Shown: positions 21,442 through 33,582 of the stretch, piece after piece | Numbering within the stretch: the stretch's first letter is position 1 | Layout: every line of letters starts with the position of its first letter | NCBI RefSeq assembly: GCF_000027005.1 | Contig: NC_012965.1 | Span: forward strand, 2,181,429 to 2,245,428 | DNA: 64,000 bases | Origin: Komagataella phaffii GS115 | Taxonomy: Eukaryota > Ascomycota > Pichiomycetes > Pichiales > Pichiaceae | Reading direction: 5' to 3' | Notes under the pieces: generated by a model | Database searches by the model: none | The model's input: only the letters and a program-made list of their open reading frames with translations | Told to the model about the DNA's origin: nothing | Made by a program: the position numbers and the translations under genes

Positions 21442-23432
21442 TAAGTAGTTCTGGCAACTTACCTCAACGAATTATTGCTGGTATTTTCTTTAAAAGTCGT
21501 GTGTTAGCAAAATTCACGACTAGCTGAAGTACATTTAGTAGCGGACTCTAAAAAGATAAATTCATTCAGCCACAAGACGATGCAAACAATTATTGATTAC
21601 TCAGAATCATAGGTTTTGCATTCCAAGCTATTATACGAGATTAAAATTCATATATAGGTGTTGAGAATGAATTCGAGTTAGTCATGTAGATCAAATAGAA
21701 AAGCTGAAAGCCGGCAGACACTGCAAAATGGCCAATTTTAATTTTTTGAAGCAAGCTTTTGGCTCATTGATAAGATAATATTCGCACTCAGGAGAAATGT
21801 GTCTATCTGTCCTGACCAAAAGAAATGTTATCTACCGTTCGGAAGATTTTGAGTTCCTAACCAGAAAATTCAACAGGAGAAATACTCGTTGTTTAGCAGA
21901 CATTTGGGTCAAGCGCCAATGAAGGAATAGAGTATGCTATTTAATTACCCGCCTAGTCAAACTTCACAGTTGACTGGTGATGATTGTAGCAAGAGTACAA
22001 ACCAATTGCTGTTGGCTGCAATTGATAATCTAGTCGATTGTGATTACAATTAGTAGGATTCATGCACAACAGTTCCCAGCTTTTTCTTTCGACAATGGAT
22101 TGTACTTTTTTTCATCAAGGGTAACATTAGCAGGAAAATTTGGAAAGATTAAGAACCGGATTGTCAAAAATGATAAGTAAGTACATTCGTTTTTGTTTAT
22201 ATTTTCTTTTTTTATTTCATAAGGTAGCACTTTAATCAAGTAGAACATAAGCTCTCCCATGCAGAATACGAACGCAATATATTAGAAGGGCCTGCTTGAG
22301 GGTTCATAGATGTTGAAAGCTGGGGCAGCATTTGGATACTGTAGATCCGTAGTAAATTAGCCATATTGACATTTCTTCAACGTGAACGAATCTGAAGACC
22401 AACATTGGAATCCCTGTCATATGCTTATACCAATACTTGTAATGATATTCAACCTTAAAAAAACATCAAGAAAAGTAGAAGACTGAAAGTAACTAGTATA
22501 GAGAGCATTTGTATTTTCTTTTCGTTTCTGGTGGAGATCATTCACAGATTCCTCACTTCACTGAGAGTTTGAAGTTTAAGATACAGGACATAGGTCTAGC
22601 ACAATTTAACTAGTCACACCACATAAAGAGATCCCAAATTCGAACGACTCTGTTTTTCTCATGATTGATCAACATTGAGAACAATCTTATGAGGTAACCC
22701 AAGCTTCTCAAGGTTTCATTTTTGTTTTAAATGACGCTTCCAGCGGGCTAGTACATTTCAATAGTAAACAGTAAGCAAATATCTACTTGTTGAATGTCTC
22801 AAGTGTTCAACAAGCTGTTTTTAGATGAGACCCGCTACGTACTACAGCAGTTCCCAAGCACTTTGCCGAATGATTGATGCATGCCGACAAATAATTTTAA
22901 TTCACACAGTCTAACATTAACTAGCAGTCAAACCTGAAGAGCTTCTAGACCAATGTTTGAGCACTAGCCTTCACGAACCAGTAACATTACTCAAAATGCG
23001 CGAATAATTAAGAAAAATCTAGGCGATTGAAATTGAGAGAAGGGCCACCTATAAGGTACCTAATATAACTGACAAAAAAAGCTCTGAAGATACTACCGAA
23101 GGCGTCAACAAGAATGAGAAAATTATTTTAAATGGTTACGTCTACAGTCGCCGTCATCTTTGATTTTCTATCAATACAATAGTACACGGAATCTTAGTAG
23201 GTCTGAACACATGATAGTCTTGCCTCGTCTCTTGAAGCACTATATAATACGAAGACTAACTGTTGTCGTTAAACTGCGTCGATTATGAACAAAACTTTTA
23301 TAGTTCATTCATACATCTACGTAGTAGATCAAGTGACTTCTTGAGCTTGCCAAGCATCAAGTCCCACCGACAAGTGGTACACCAGTCAGCGTTATCTTTC
23401 CATACATTCTTTAATTCAAATTGTCCCATTCA
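21442..23432. other. Left pericentromeric gene-free flank
   Basis: About 2 kb lie between the EamA gene and the left inverted-repeat arm. Only short, unconvincing frames occur (for example 22060-22260 on the minus strand). It contains AT-rich stretches and no recognised tRNA, LTR or gene. It also holds the promoter of the minus-strand EamA gene at its left edge. Confidence 0.5.
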
Positions 23433-26081
23433 CAACTCAATGTTTTTGTTTCTCTCGACGAAACGTTTTTGCTTAGCATTTCGGTATCTTAAACCGTGTG
23501 ATTTTAAGTCTCATAACCTTCTACATACAGGATCAATAATAATATTATTGTTGATACAATATAGGATTAGAATACATAGATTCTGATGTTCGAATCAATC
23601 AATGTCTTAATATTCACGTACTTGTATACCCTCTGATTCCACATTGGTCCAACGGAATCTTCTAGCAACAGCCAGTTGCACTAGATGTGGTTCTCCACCA
23701 GAAATTATAGTACTGACAGATTTTTTGGTTTACGGTGAGAGGCTCCAATTTCCAAAGCTAAACCAATTTCTTCATAAGCAACCTCCACGCGCGCTTTTAG
23801 TATGATGTAGAAACTGGACCTAAAGATCGACCAATACTTGCTTACACGGCAGCGCGAAATAAAAGACATTGATAATGTAGAGTAAGTACTATTTCTTCAA
23901 AAGATAGAACCACTCTCAGAGGCTAACTAGAAGATCTAAAACGGATGTACAGCTAATATGTTTCGAGGCAATCATGTTCAGGTGCGCCTCAAGTGGCTCT
24001 TAATCTATTTTAAAGCATAATCCACGAAAATTTCGATACAGAGAGATACGTCATAAACTGAGAACGATAGTTAGAGGCATAGCTTCGGCAATGTTCGATA
24101 AACAAGTCAACGAGTCAGAATTTCATGTTTCTTTTTTTCTTGTAGTAATATGTAATAACCGAATCAGATAACTTGCCAGTAATGACCTGAGCTCTATAAA
24201 TTGAAACCGCTACAAAAAGTAAGGGATCGTGTTAAGGGCACAGAGAAGAAAGTGTAAAGAAGTAAGCTAGCGTTGTACAACAACTCAAAAGCATGGAGCC
24301 CGGTGGGTACTAGATAATAAGAACAAGGTTTCAGTGAGTTTACAAGTTCATAAAACACGGAACCTGGCAACATAGCATACCAGTAAATCGATTTGAAGAA
24401 CTCTATTAGGCTGGCAGCCTCTCTCAATCAATAGTCTAAAACGGTTAAGAGACACAATCATCTCTAGGTGTCGTTGTGGTCTACCATCGAAACACTGGAA
24501 ATCAATCCAATGAACTTCAAGTGATATATTTTTCAAGAGTCTTCAAAGACCAAGCAATGTTCTTATTGATTGATAATTTTAAAGTTGAAGTCTAAATTTG
24601 TAGCAGTGAAGTCTGAGCAGGGGGAATGTTAAGCCATATCTAATAGTACCTATTAGACGCTTGATTGCCGTTTGCAAATATGCCATGTTTCTTTGAAACC
24701 AAAACCACGTAAGGGGGCTTAAGTTTTCGGCTTAGGATTGTTACGGAGCTCAAACCAAATAAGGCAGAGAGCATACAAAACGTTTATTAAAAAGAACAAC
24801 TACTTCTGGATAGCTCAATTATCTTTTGTTTCTTTTGAGGCGTGCCCTTCATGACATGACATTGCATCCATACAATTAATAGTAGATAGGGGAGGATAAG
24901 TTTGCTAGTGTGAGCATTTAGAGCAAGGGGTCAGTTTCCTCCATCTGCCTACTCTGCTCCATTTAAAAGCGAGCCGATTGCCATAAGCTTGCTCACGTAG
25001 ATAGGACTTCAAAAAGACGTTAAGAGGCTGCTCTCTAGAATACGATGGAATAAACAAATCTCGTTAGTTTCTTGAAACGGAAAGTACATGTAGGATAATT
25101 GCTGGATCATTCGGAAGCTAAAATTGGTCCTTTCCCCAAAGACAATCGACTATAGTTCCTGAAGCTTCCTGAGGTGAGCTGGATAGAACCAGAAGATAGT
25201 ACCTATAACGTCAACAACAACTGAAACTACAGATGGAAGAGCTAGGCATATCCATAGGGGATAGCCATAGAAAACTTTGATTGACGCAGCAAATCGAGAC
25301 GTTAACCTGAAGCTGCCATAACTTCAGGAACTTGAACACAAGAGTGGCATTAAAATTCCTATGTTGCATTTCAGAAATACCACAAGTAAACTGAGCAATT
25401 AACTTGTTCATACCGACACTACAAGTTAACTACAAACCGAGACCCTTATATGCAGACTGATAATACAGAATGATACGTATCACTCCTAAGACTAGGAACA
25501 TACAGAGCTTTTGAGCTTTTGGTATTTTCAAGTTATTTGAAAAATTAAATCTTTATACTAGGGACGAGGTTCGTGACAAAAGAAGACAATCATGAGACTC
25601 ACCGTCTTGTCATCTACAAGTTTCAATAAGCTTCCAACTTGAGTAACCTAGCCATGTGATTAGTAACTTTCGAAGCATGATTCAGAACGTTCTGCTCTGC
25701 CGCGTCAAAAAGGGCAGCTACTTGAAGTTAAAAGAAAGATCAAAAATTCCTGAGCATTGTTCAAACAGCTATAAATCAAAACAGAATAAGAAATAAGGCC
25801 ATCACTTACCAAGGAAAAACAAAAAAGTTCGAGAGATCAACAATGCACTTCAGGGACGCACCTGAACCTTTACATTAGTGTAAAAATAAATTATTAGATT
25901 GTTCGGTTCGAGCGTTAGCCATATACAAAATGCGGCCTTCAAAGTCATTGGAAAAGAGCTGCTTTAGGACCTCTCCAAAAGCTAAATTGACAAACAGGCT
26001 ACCTCATATCTCCATCATCTTTGCCAACCTTTTCAGTAACAAAAAACAAAAGCAATATCGTTTATTTGTCCATTGGACGAT
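23433..26081 (+). repeat. Centromeric inverted repeat, left arm
   Basis: The outer edge begins at CAACTCAATG and the inner edge ends at CATTGGACGAT, with the reverse complement of both found at the far and near ends of the right arm. It is 2649 bases long. It contains a T7 run at about 24132-24138, where the right arm has eight A's, which accounts for the length difference. Frames within it are duplicated in mirror image in the other arm and are not considered genes. Confidence 0.9.
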
Positions 26082-26964
26082 CATCAAATATTGCTAGGTA
26101 GGCACTTTTTTCGGTAAGCGTGTCTGCCTCCTTTCTTCAGTAAGATCAATTGTCGCCGGATACTATGAATCGATCATTGTAGAAACTAACATGCTTCTAA
26201 TTACCCATTCAATCTTGTAGCACTGAGTGCATCTCGCGTGAGACAAATTGAACTCGCCTACTTGGGTAGGATAAACGGTTGGGTAACGTAGCTGCTTCAT
26301 CCGGCTACTTGCTTGGTCTGCTGCGTGCTTTACGCGCTGATTGGTGGTCGAATAAACCGGTACATTATTTGTTCTTATCCACGACAATGAGACGAACAAG
26401 TAACAAACCAGAACTGGTAGCTCGATGATTACAGTTCCACAATATCAGCCGAATACCCACACTTTTTCCAACCTGTGTCAATTGCCTTAGAAATTGTATT
26501 AGCACAAAAATCATTTCGCTGACGGCTGAACATCCGATATTTACTATTCGTCAAGGTATTTAGAATTTTGTGCGAACTTGTGGGTCGTGGTGAAAAAGAC
26601 TATTGTGAGTTGTTCGTAGCTGAGTCCTTGACTATACTGATACACATTAAAAGAAGCTGCCCTTTAAGCAACTAATGTATTTGTTATGCGTATATCTGTA
26701 GAAAGCAACAGTGCGACAGTTGAAGTGTTCGAACACACTTCTCAATTTTGAATCTTTCTCATTCTCATTCAGTGAACGATGAACCAAGTACACAAATTTG
26801 GAGGTGAATAATTATGCTAGGGAGAGCTTGCTAGATCATTTCACAATTAGAATGTGAAACCAGACCTTTAGATGTAAATGCTAAGGCTAGGATAGGATCG
26901 TAATTAGTAGGATCAACAAACTTTATTGATTAGCCTCACCTAGACTAAGTTTGATCTTTTCTTC
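26082..26964. other. Centromere unique core
   Basis: These 883 bases between the arms are not repeated in the window. No gene is supported; the longest frame (26163-26399, minus) has no recognisable product. The core is the expected site of the centromeric nucleosomes by analogy with other inverted-repeat yeast centromeres. Confidence 0.75.
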
Positions 26965-29614
26965 ATCGTCCAATGGACAAATAAACGATATTGCTTTTGT
27001 TTTTTGTTACTGAAAAGGTTGGCAAAGATGATGGAGATATGAGGTAGCCTGTTTGTCAATTTAGCTTTTGGAGAGGTCCTAAAGCAGCTCTTTTCCAATG
27101 ACTTTGAAGGCCGCATTTTGTATATGGCTAACGCTCGAACCGAACAATCTAATAATTTATTTTTACACTAATGTAAAGGTTCAGGTGCGTCCCTGAAGTG
27201 CATTGTTGATCTCTCGAACTTTTTTGTTTTTCCTTGGTAAGTGATGGCCTTATTTCTTATTCTGTTTTGATTTATAGCTGTTTGAACAATGCTCAGGAAT
27301 TTTTGATCTTTCTTTTAACTTCAAGTAGCTGCCCTTTTTGACGCGGCAGAGCAGAACGTTCTGAATCATGCTTCGAAAGTTACTAATCACATGGCTAGGT
27401 TACTCAAGTTGGAAGCTTATTGAAACTTGTAGATGACAAGACGGTGAGTCTCATGATTGTCTTCTTTTGTCACGAACCTCGTCCCTAGTATAAAGATTTA
27501 ATTTTTCAAATAACTTGAAAATACCAAAAGCTCAAAAGCTCTGTATGTTCCTAGTCTTAGGAGTGATACGTATCATTCTGTATTATCAGTCTGCATATAA
27601 GGGTCTCGGTTTGTAGTTAACTTGTAGTGTCGGTATGAACAAGTTAATTGCTCAGTTTACTTGTGGTATTTCTGAAATGCAACATAGGAATTTTAATGCC
27701 ACTCTTGTGTTCAAGTTCCTGAAGTTATGGCAGCTTCAGGTTAACGTCTCGATTTGCTGCGTCAATCAAAGTTTTCTATGGCTATCCCCTATGGATATGC
27801 CTAGCTCTTCCATCTGTAGTTTCAGTTGTTGTTGACGTTATAGGTACTATCTTCTGGTTCTATCCAGCTCACCTCAGGAAGCTTCAGGAACTATAGTCGA
27901 TTGTCTTTGGGGAAAGGACCAATTTTAGCTTCCGAATGATCCAGCAATTATCCTACATGTACTTTCCGTTTCAAGAAACTAACGAGATTTGTTTATTCCA
28001 TCGTATTCTAGAGAGCAGCCTCTTAACGTCTTTTTGAAGTCCTATCTACGTGAGCAAGCTTATGGCAATCGGCTCGCTTTTAAATGGAGCAGAGTAGGCA
28101 GATGGAGGAAACTGACCCCTTGCTCTAAATGCTCACACTAGCAAACTTATCCTCCCCTATCTACTATTAATTGTATGGATGCAATGTCATGTCATGAAGG
28201 GCACGCCTCAAAAGAAACAAAAGATAATTGAGCTATCCAGAAGTAGTTGTTCTTTTTAATAAACGTTTTGTATGCTCTCTGCCTTATTTGGTTTGAGCTC
28301 CGTAACAATCCTAAGCCGAAAACTTAAGCCCCCTTACGTGGTTTTGGTTTCAAAGAAACATGGCATATTTGCAAACGGCAATCAAGCGTCTAATAGGTAC
28401 TATTAGATATGGCTTAACATTCCCCCTGCTCAGACTTCACTGCTACAAATTTAGACTTCAACTTTAAAATTATCAATCAATAAGAACATTGCTTGGTCTT
28501 TGAAGACTCTTGAAAAATATATCACTTGAAGTTCATTGGATTGATTTCCAGTGTTTCGATGGTAGACCACAACGACACCTAGAGATGATTGTGTCTCTTA
28601 ACCGTTTTAGACTATTGATTGAGAGAGGCTGCCAGCCTAATAGAGTTCTTCAAATCGATTTACTGGTATGCTATGTTGCCAGGTTCCGTGTTTTATGAAC
28701 TTGTAAACTCACTGAAACCTTGTTCTTATTATCTAGTACCCACCGGGCTCCATGCTTTTGAGTTGTTGTACAACGCTAGCTTACTTCTTTACACTTTCTT
28801 CTCTGTGCCCTTAACACGATCCCTTACTTTTTGTAGCGGTTTCAATTTATAGAGCTCAGGTCATTACTGGCAAGTTATCTGATTCGGTTATTACATATTA
28901 CTACAAGAAAAAAAAGAAACATGAAATTCTGACTCGTTGACTTGTTTATCGAACATTGCCGAAGCTATGCCTCTAACTATCGTTCTCAGTTTATGACGTA
29001 TCTCTCTGTATCGAAATTTTCGTGGATTATGCTTTAAAATAGATTAAGAGCCACTTGAGGCGCACCTGAACATGATTGCCTCGAAACATATTAGCTGTAC
29101 ATCCGTTTTAGATCTTCTAGTTAGCCTCTGAGAGTGGTTCTATCTTTTGAAGAAATAGTACTTACTCTACATTATCAATGTCTTTTATTTCGCGCTGCCG
29201 TGTAAGCAAGTATTGGTCGATCTTTAGGTCCAGTTTCTACATCATACTAAAAGCGCGCGTGGAGGTTGCTTATGAAGAAATTGGTTTAGCTTTGGAAATT
29301 GGAGCCTCTCACCGTAAACCAAAAAATCTGTCAGTACTATAATTTCTGGTGGAGAACCACATCTAGTGCAACTGGCTGTTGCTAGAAGATTCCGTTGGAC
29401 CAATGTGGAATCAGAGGGTATACAAGTACGTGAATATTAAGACATTGATTGATTCGAACATCAGAATCTATGTATTCTAATCCTATATTGTATCAACAAT
29501 AATATTATTATTGATCCTGTATGTAAAAGGTTATGAGACTTAAAATCACACGGTTTAAGATACCGAAATGCTAAGCAAAAACGTTTCGTCGAGAGAAACA
29601 AAAACATTGAGTTG
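26965..29614 (-). repeat. Centromeric inverted repeat, right arm
   Basis: This is the reverse complement of 23433-26081, 2650 bases long. The inner edge starts at ATCGTCCAATGG and the outer edge ends at CATTGAGTTG. Near the outer edge it reads TGTATGTAAAAGG where the left arm's complement reads TGTATGTAGAAGG, the one substitution I found. Confidence 0.9.
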
Positions 29615-30174
29615 CGTTATAAAATAGATAGTAACAGACTTGCTAACTGAGCATTCAAGACTACGTTCTATTTCAGGGGCTTATTCAAGCTGACGGAGCA
29701 AGTGTGTTGATGCTTATATATCTGTCATGAGTTTGTAATCCCCATCTTTTTGATCACAGTTGCTCTAATGATAGGTGAGTATTCTAACTAGACACCAAGA
29801 ACGAGTCTTCAAGCGTACAAATCCACGATCTACAAATGTCGACGAAAGTGGTTCTGTTAAAACGTGACCAAGCTTAGGTTGTCTAGTTTGAACCATTGGA
29901 ATCAAGGGCCCGAACTTCGTTCAAAGAGACACTCATCCTCTTGATTCCAGTAGAATTGAGATTGACAAAGTCGTTGTCTACTGATTCTTAAAACATTGGC
30001 AAATTGGTTTGGCAAGTTTAAAAAAGGTACATCTCTTATATTGAGCAGTTGCAGTTGAATACTGAAACACACCTGAAAGGCCCGTCGATATGAACCGCAA
30101 ATACTACTTTTCGAAAGTTAAATAACAATATACCATAATCATGTCAGGGCATCAATAGATTCGTTGGTTAAAGC
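29615..30174. other. Right pericentromeric gene-free flank
   Basis: These 560 bases separate the right arm from the stop codon of the FKBP gene. I see no gene or RNA in them. They are not a copy of the left flank. Confidence 0.45.
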
Positions 30175-30742
30175 TCATCTCTTTTCTTGATATCCACCAA
30201 TTCTGCCTTGAAAACTAGCGGAGTTAGTATCTTTTTTCAAATCAATCCAAATAATAGACTCACCTAGTACAGCATTTGCTGGAATTGGGCCTATTCCGCG
30301 GCTGCCGTAACCTAAATCAGGAGGAATTGTTAGCTTTCTCTGCTCTCCAATACACATGCTTAATATTAGTATTCAGTAAAAAAGTTGAGAAAGAAAAGAA
30401 GCTCAAAATCACGTACTTTTGTAAACCTTGATCCCAACCTCTGATAACTTGTCCAGATCCTAAAACAAACTCCAATGGTTGATCACGTTCATAAGATGAA
30501 TCAAAAATGGTGCCGTCCTCCAGAGACCCTTCATAGTGTATAGCAACTGTGTCTCCTGATTGAGTCTTTTGGACACACTCATCTGGTGGTACTTTCCTAG
30601 TGATTCCTAAAAACACTTATTAGCACACGTAATTGTGGAACTCAAGTAACTACGTACCAATCCTTAATTGACCTGAATCAACAGCGCAAACGAGTCTAAC
30701 TAATAAGAACACAGCCAGAAATTTGGTCGTAGAAACTTTCAT
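30175..30742 (-). CDS. FPR2: ER/secretory FKBP-type peptidyl-prolyl isomerase, two introns
   Basis: Three exons on the minus strand (30742-30658, 30606-30417, 30358-30175) join in phase to give 152 residues. Exon 1 supplies a signal peptide ([20 protein letters not shown]). Exons 2 and 3 make one FK506-binding domain: [40 protein letters not shown], then [21 protein letters not shown] and the closing strand. This is the FKBP13/Fpr2 class, which assists folding in the secretory pathway. No HDEL-type signal is present at the C-terminus (ends YQEKR). Read without splicing, the gene looks like two broken frames. It is the first gene on the telomere side of the centromere and reads towards it. Confidence 0.88.
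30359..30416 (-). other. FPR2 intron 2
   Basis: This 58-base intron has a GTACGT donor, an ATACTAAT branch site and an ATTAAG acceptor very close to it. It restores GLQNMCIGEQ across the junction. Both FPR2 introns share the same less common GTACGT donor. Confidence 0.85.
30607..30657 (-). other. FPR2 intron 1
   Basis: This 51-base intron has a GTACGT donor, a TGCTAATAAG-like branch region and a TTTTTAG acceptor. It joins QLRI-G to ITRKV, which agrees with the FKBP13 family at that point. Confidence 0.8.
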
Positions 30743-31125
30743 GGCGTGGCGGCGTTCTTGTCAAGTTGGCGAGAATACATGGCTCGCTCCGTCTCCTCAG
30801 AAGCAATTCTTCGCGACTACAGAAATAAGCATTGTCACTGAACATTTTAGACCAGAAGTTAGAATTGCATATTTACCTACAGTTATTCTACAACGATTCG
30901 CAGAGATGAGTTCCATTGTGACGTCCACTACTATGATAAACTGATTTCGCAATGGCTTTCACTACTAGCTTGAGTAAATGTATCAGCCTGTTAACCATTT
31001 ACGCTCACTTGCATCAAAAGGAATCGCCAATACACAAAGGACTTCTCCTAATTTATATGGTACTTGCATTGCTTCAACATCATCATCAACTATTCTTTCG
31101 GTTTTCATGTTCGTTCGCTCACAAG
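30743..31125. promoter_or_regulatory. FPR2 upstream region
   Basis: These 383 bases lie between the FPR2 start and the 3' end of the zinc-cluster gene. A plus-strand frame at 30952-31221 crosses the neighbouring gene's end and has no family features, so it is treated as chance. No specific motif is called. Confidence 0.35.
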
Positions 31126-33444
31126 TTAAATATTCTTGACTCTTTTAAATTCTGGAAAGATTCCATTAAAAAATTCATCAAAACTATCAAACTGCGACAA
31201 ATCGGGCATTTCAAAACTTGATTCCTCGTGAGGAAACTCAGGGTTCGTAGAAAAGTGACTTGGTGACAAACCGAGATTAGGAACTTTGCAAACACTTTCT
31301 GTAGGAATTGCCGCTTGTAACATCTGTTCCTGAAAATCCACAGCGGAAGAGCCGTTCCGTATCTTATGAGAATAAAGATTAACAGTCGGCGATAAACTCT
31401 CTGAATCCTTCTCATCTAACTCATCAGTCCTAAAGTCAGCATGCTTTTGTGATGGTGTACTAACTTTGCTTGCTTTGTCTACAATGTTCTTGAGAATTTT
31501 ACCCACAGAGTCGGTTGCTTCATTTGATCCTTCTCCTATCTCGTTCAAAAACCAATATACTTTAGAAATCAAATTCAAGGAAAAAGATTTCTGTTCTTGA
31601 TTCATTATAGGTAAAAACTCAAATAATGATAAACTTGCATAAATAATTTGAGACCATTGGAACGAAGGGGATCCCCGAATCAAAGTAGTTGGTAGCTTCA
31701 AAAGTCTTTCTAAAATTTTCATCGAAAATTTCGTAACTGTGTTGAATGCATATACTAGGTTAGGAAGTCTATGAGAATCCCTGAAAACCTGAGTTATGGT
31801 ACTTTTCTTCGGTGTGCACAACTTGATGTATCTTCTCGATAATACCACGTAAAGAAATTCGTAAGTAAAAGAAAGCAAACCACTAATATCTCGATCAATC
31901 AATGCTATCCACCGAGTTTTCCAGTCGTCCAAATCATAAAATACGAATATTGCATTGTCGTCATGTGTAAACGTCTTGGTCCAGCCCGGTGACTCGAATA
32001 GTCGTTGAAAAATTAGGTAAAGCTGGAGCTCACTAACTTTGATCGCATCCCCAATAGTAGCCTTCGGATACATGATAGTAAGCTTGTGTACCGAGTAAAA
32101 ATCGTTAGTGATCATTATTGGGCGTCCTGATCCAATGGAATGCTGAAAATGGACCGCACACATGGCATTCCATATTCGCAGATGGTACAAGTCGTCGGCT
32201 TCAAACTTCTTCTCCTTTTCAACTCTGGTAACAATCTCCTTGAAATTGAAAGATATCATCAAATGTTTGATTCCGATTCCAGATAACAACCATCCATCTA
32301 GTTGAGGCTGCTTGGGCTTGCGGGCAACGTTGTAAAGACAAAGGTACAATATTCCTTCAATATCATGGTCAGTAAGTGGCTCAGTTATGGCAACTACACC
32401 AAGCAGCTTTGATGTAAGCCAGTACAATTGTTTTTGCTGCGAAGTATAAGTATAACGTTCATCAAAGCACATCGCCAAGGCAACAAAAACACATGTGATG
32501 AATGGGTGCTCTAACACGTACTCTCTGTTGATCTCAGTAATGCCTCCTGGTATAATCCAAAAATGAGCAACCTCAAAGTAGAGTTTGACCAGTTCCAGAC
32601 AAAGTTTCTCGTTTTCAAGGTAGAACTTAAGAAACTCCTCACACGCTAACTGTAAAGGATCATACCTCGTGACTCTTTTGAAAAGAGAGTGGTCTATTTG
32701 TTTGATAATTTGCAGTGGAGAATCTTCTATAAACTGATCCAGATAATCCTCTGTCCAAGATATGTTCTTCGTGAAGTTCAAAGTGTCGATAAAAGACTCT
32801 TCGCGTCGTCTCATAGGTGGACTCAATCTCTCAGCGTGATTTTCTAGCTTCCAGAGCACTGAGGTCAATTGGGTTCTCAATTCATCTATTGCTATTTGCA
32901 TTTTTTCTAATCTCAAGTCCATGTTAAAAGTTTCTGGCTTCATTGTGTTTCGAATGGCCTTAATTTCGGTTTCATTTTCTTGGGTCAAGGAACAGCTAAG
33001 TCGAAGCTTAGCGCACCTATGACATTTGCCAAGCTCTAGTTCAAAATCACACCTTGTCTTAAGCTTTCGACATGATTGGCAACTGAGGGCTCTCCTTCTT
33101 TTCCTTTCTTTACAAGGGTTTGAGGTTTTTTCCACGCTGTTAGTGGGTTGAAGCGGTTGATGTAATGATCCTTCAGCATGATCTTTGCCATCAACTCCAG
33201 AATTCCGATCGAAACTCAGAACCTTACGGTCATTTTTTGCTCCTCTATATTCATTGTGCTGATTGGTTTGGGCCCTATCCGTATCTCTCTCTTGATCCTT
33301 TTCAAACCTGGCCGCTTCTTCAACAAAGCTTCTGCTGCTCATGGATGCTAAGAGAGCATCATGCCGTGTTGAATGCCTCTTAAATGAAATATTATCTGCA
33401 CTATGCTTTGCTTCATTTTCATCTAGAAGCTTACGGTGTTCCAT
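31126..33444 (-). CDS. Zn2Cys6 (Gal4-type) fungal transcription factor
   Basis: A canonical binuclear zinc cluster lies at residues 122-151 with spacing C-X2-C-X6-C-X8-C-X2-C-X6-C (Cys 122, 125, 132, 141, 144, 151), preceded by the basic KERKRRR. A short coiled-coil-like linker follows (MDLRLEKMQIAIDELRTQL), then a ~450-residue helical middle region like the fungal-specific regulator domain (LYLCLYNVARKPKQPQLDGWL, AMCAVHFQHSIGSGRPI). The C-terminus is acidic/aromatic (DLSQFDSFDEFFNGIFPEF) and would suit an activation domain. The target genes are not deducible; general layout resembles War1-like regulators but I do not assign a name. Confidence 0.85.
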   Translation of the reverse strand: MEHRKLLDENEAKHSADNISFKRHSTRHDALLASMSSRSFVEEAARFEKDQERDTDRAQTNQHNEYRGAKNDRKVLSFDRNSGVDGKDHAEGSLHQPLQPTNSVEKTSNPCKERKRRRALSCQSCRKLKTRCDFELELGKCHRCAKLRLSCSLTQENETEIKAIRNTMKPETFNMDLRLEKMQIAIDELRTQLTSVLWKLENHAERLSPPMRRREESFIDTLNFTKNISWTEDYLDQFIEDSPLQIIKQIDHSLFKRVTRYDPLQLACEEFLKFYLENEKLCLELVKLYFEVAHFWIIPGGITEINREYVLEHPFITCVFVALAMCFDERYTYTSQQKQLYWLTSKLLGVVAITEPLTDHDIEGILYLCLYNVARKPKQPQLDGWLLSGIGIKHLMISFNFKEIVTRVEKEKKFEADDLYHLRIWNAMCAVHFQHSIGSGRPIMITNDFYSVHKLTIMYPKATIGDAIKVSELQLYLIFQRLFESPGWTKTFTHDDNAIFVFYDLDDWKTRWIALIDRDISGLLSFTYEFLYVVLSRRYIKLCTPKKSTITQVFRDSHRLPNLVYAFNTVTKFSMKILERLLKLPTTLIRGSPSFQWSQIIYASLSLFEFLPIMNQEQKSFSLNLISKVYWFLNEIGEGSNEATDSVGKILKNIVDKASKVSTPSQKHADFRTDELDEKDSESLSPTVNLYSHKIRNGSSAVDFQEQMLQAAIPTESVCKVPNLGLSPSHFSTNPEFPHEESSFEMPDLSQFDSFDEFFNGIFPEFKRVKNI

Positions 33445-33582
33445 GCTGGAGGTTTTCGTCTATGCAGGTCTAGCCTTTAGCCTTTGACCATATCTACCAG
33501 TTTGGGAGATCGATTTCTTTTAGTGTTGGGATAACATTTCGCGGACAAAGCAACATTTATCTAAATAGAAAGACTACTTAAT

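Larger units (their letters stand above)
23433..29614. other. Centromere: inverted-repeat type
   Basis: Two arms of about 2.65 kb in opposite orientation (23433-26081 and 26965-29614) flank a unique core of 883 bases. The arms match base for base over every stretch I compared, apart from one substitution and one single-base indel. No gene is found inside. This size and layout are those of the centromeres described in Komagataella (simple inverted repeats around a short core), and the telomere at the end of the window supports that genus. The function is inferred from structure; Cse4 occupancy cannot be seen here. Confidence 0.88.

Noticed and set aside
24194..24536. Frames of 77 and 62 codons in the left arm, mirrored at 28510-28852
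   Set aside because: Mirror-image by-products of the inverted repeat. They overlap each other and lack recognisable domains.
25211..25411. 66-codon minus-strand frame in the left centromere arm, with an identical plus-strand copy at 27635-27835
   Set aside because: It is duplicated only because the arms are inverted copies. It has no family features and other frames in the arms behave the same way.
23433..29614. Inverted repeat as a transposon or DNA-transposon terminal inverted repeats
   Set aside because: There is no transposase, no target-site duplication is apparent, and the size and gene-free nature fit a centromere.
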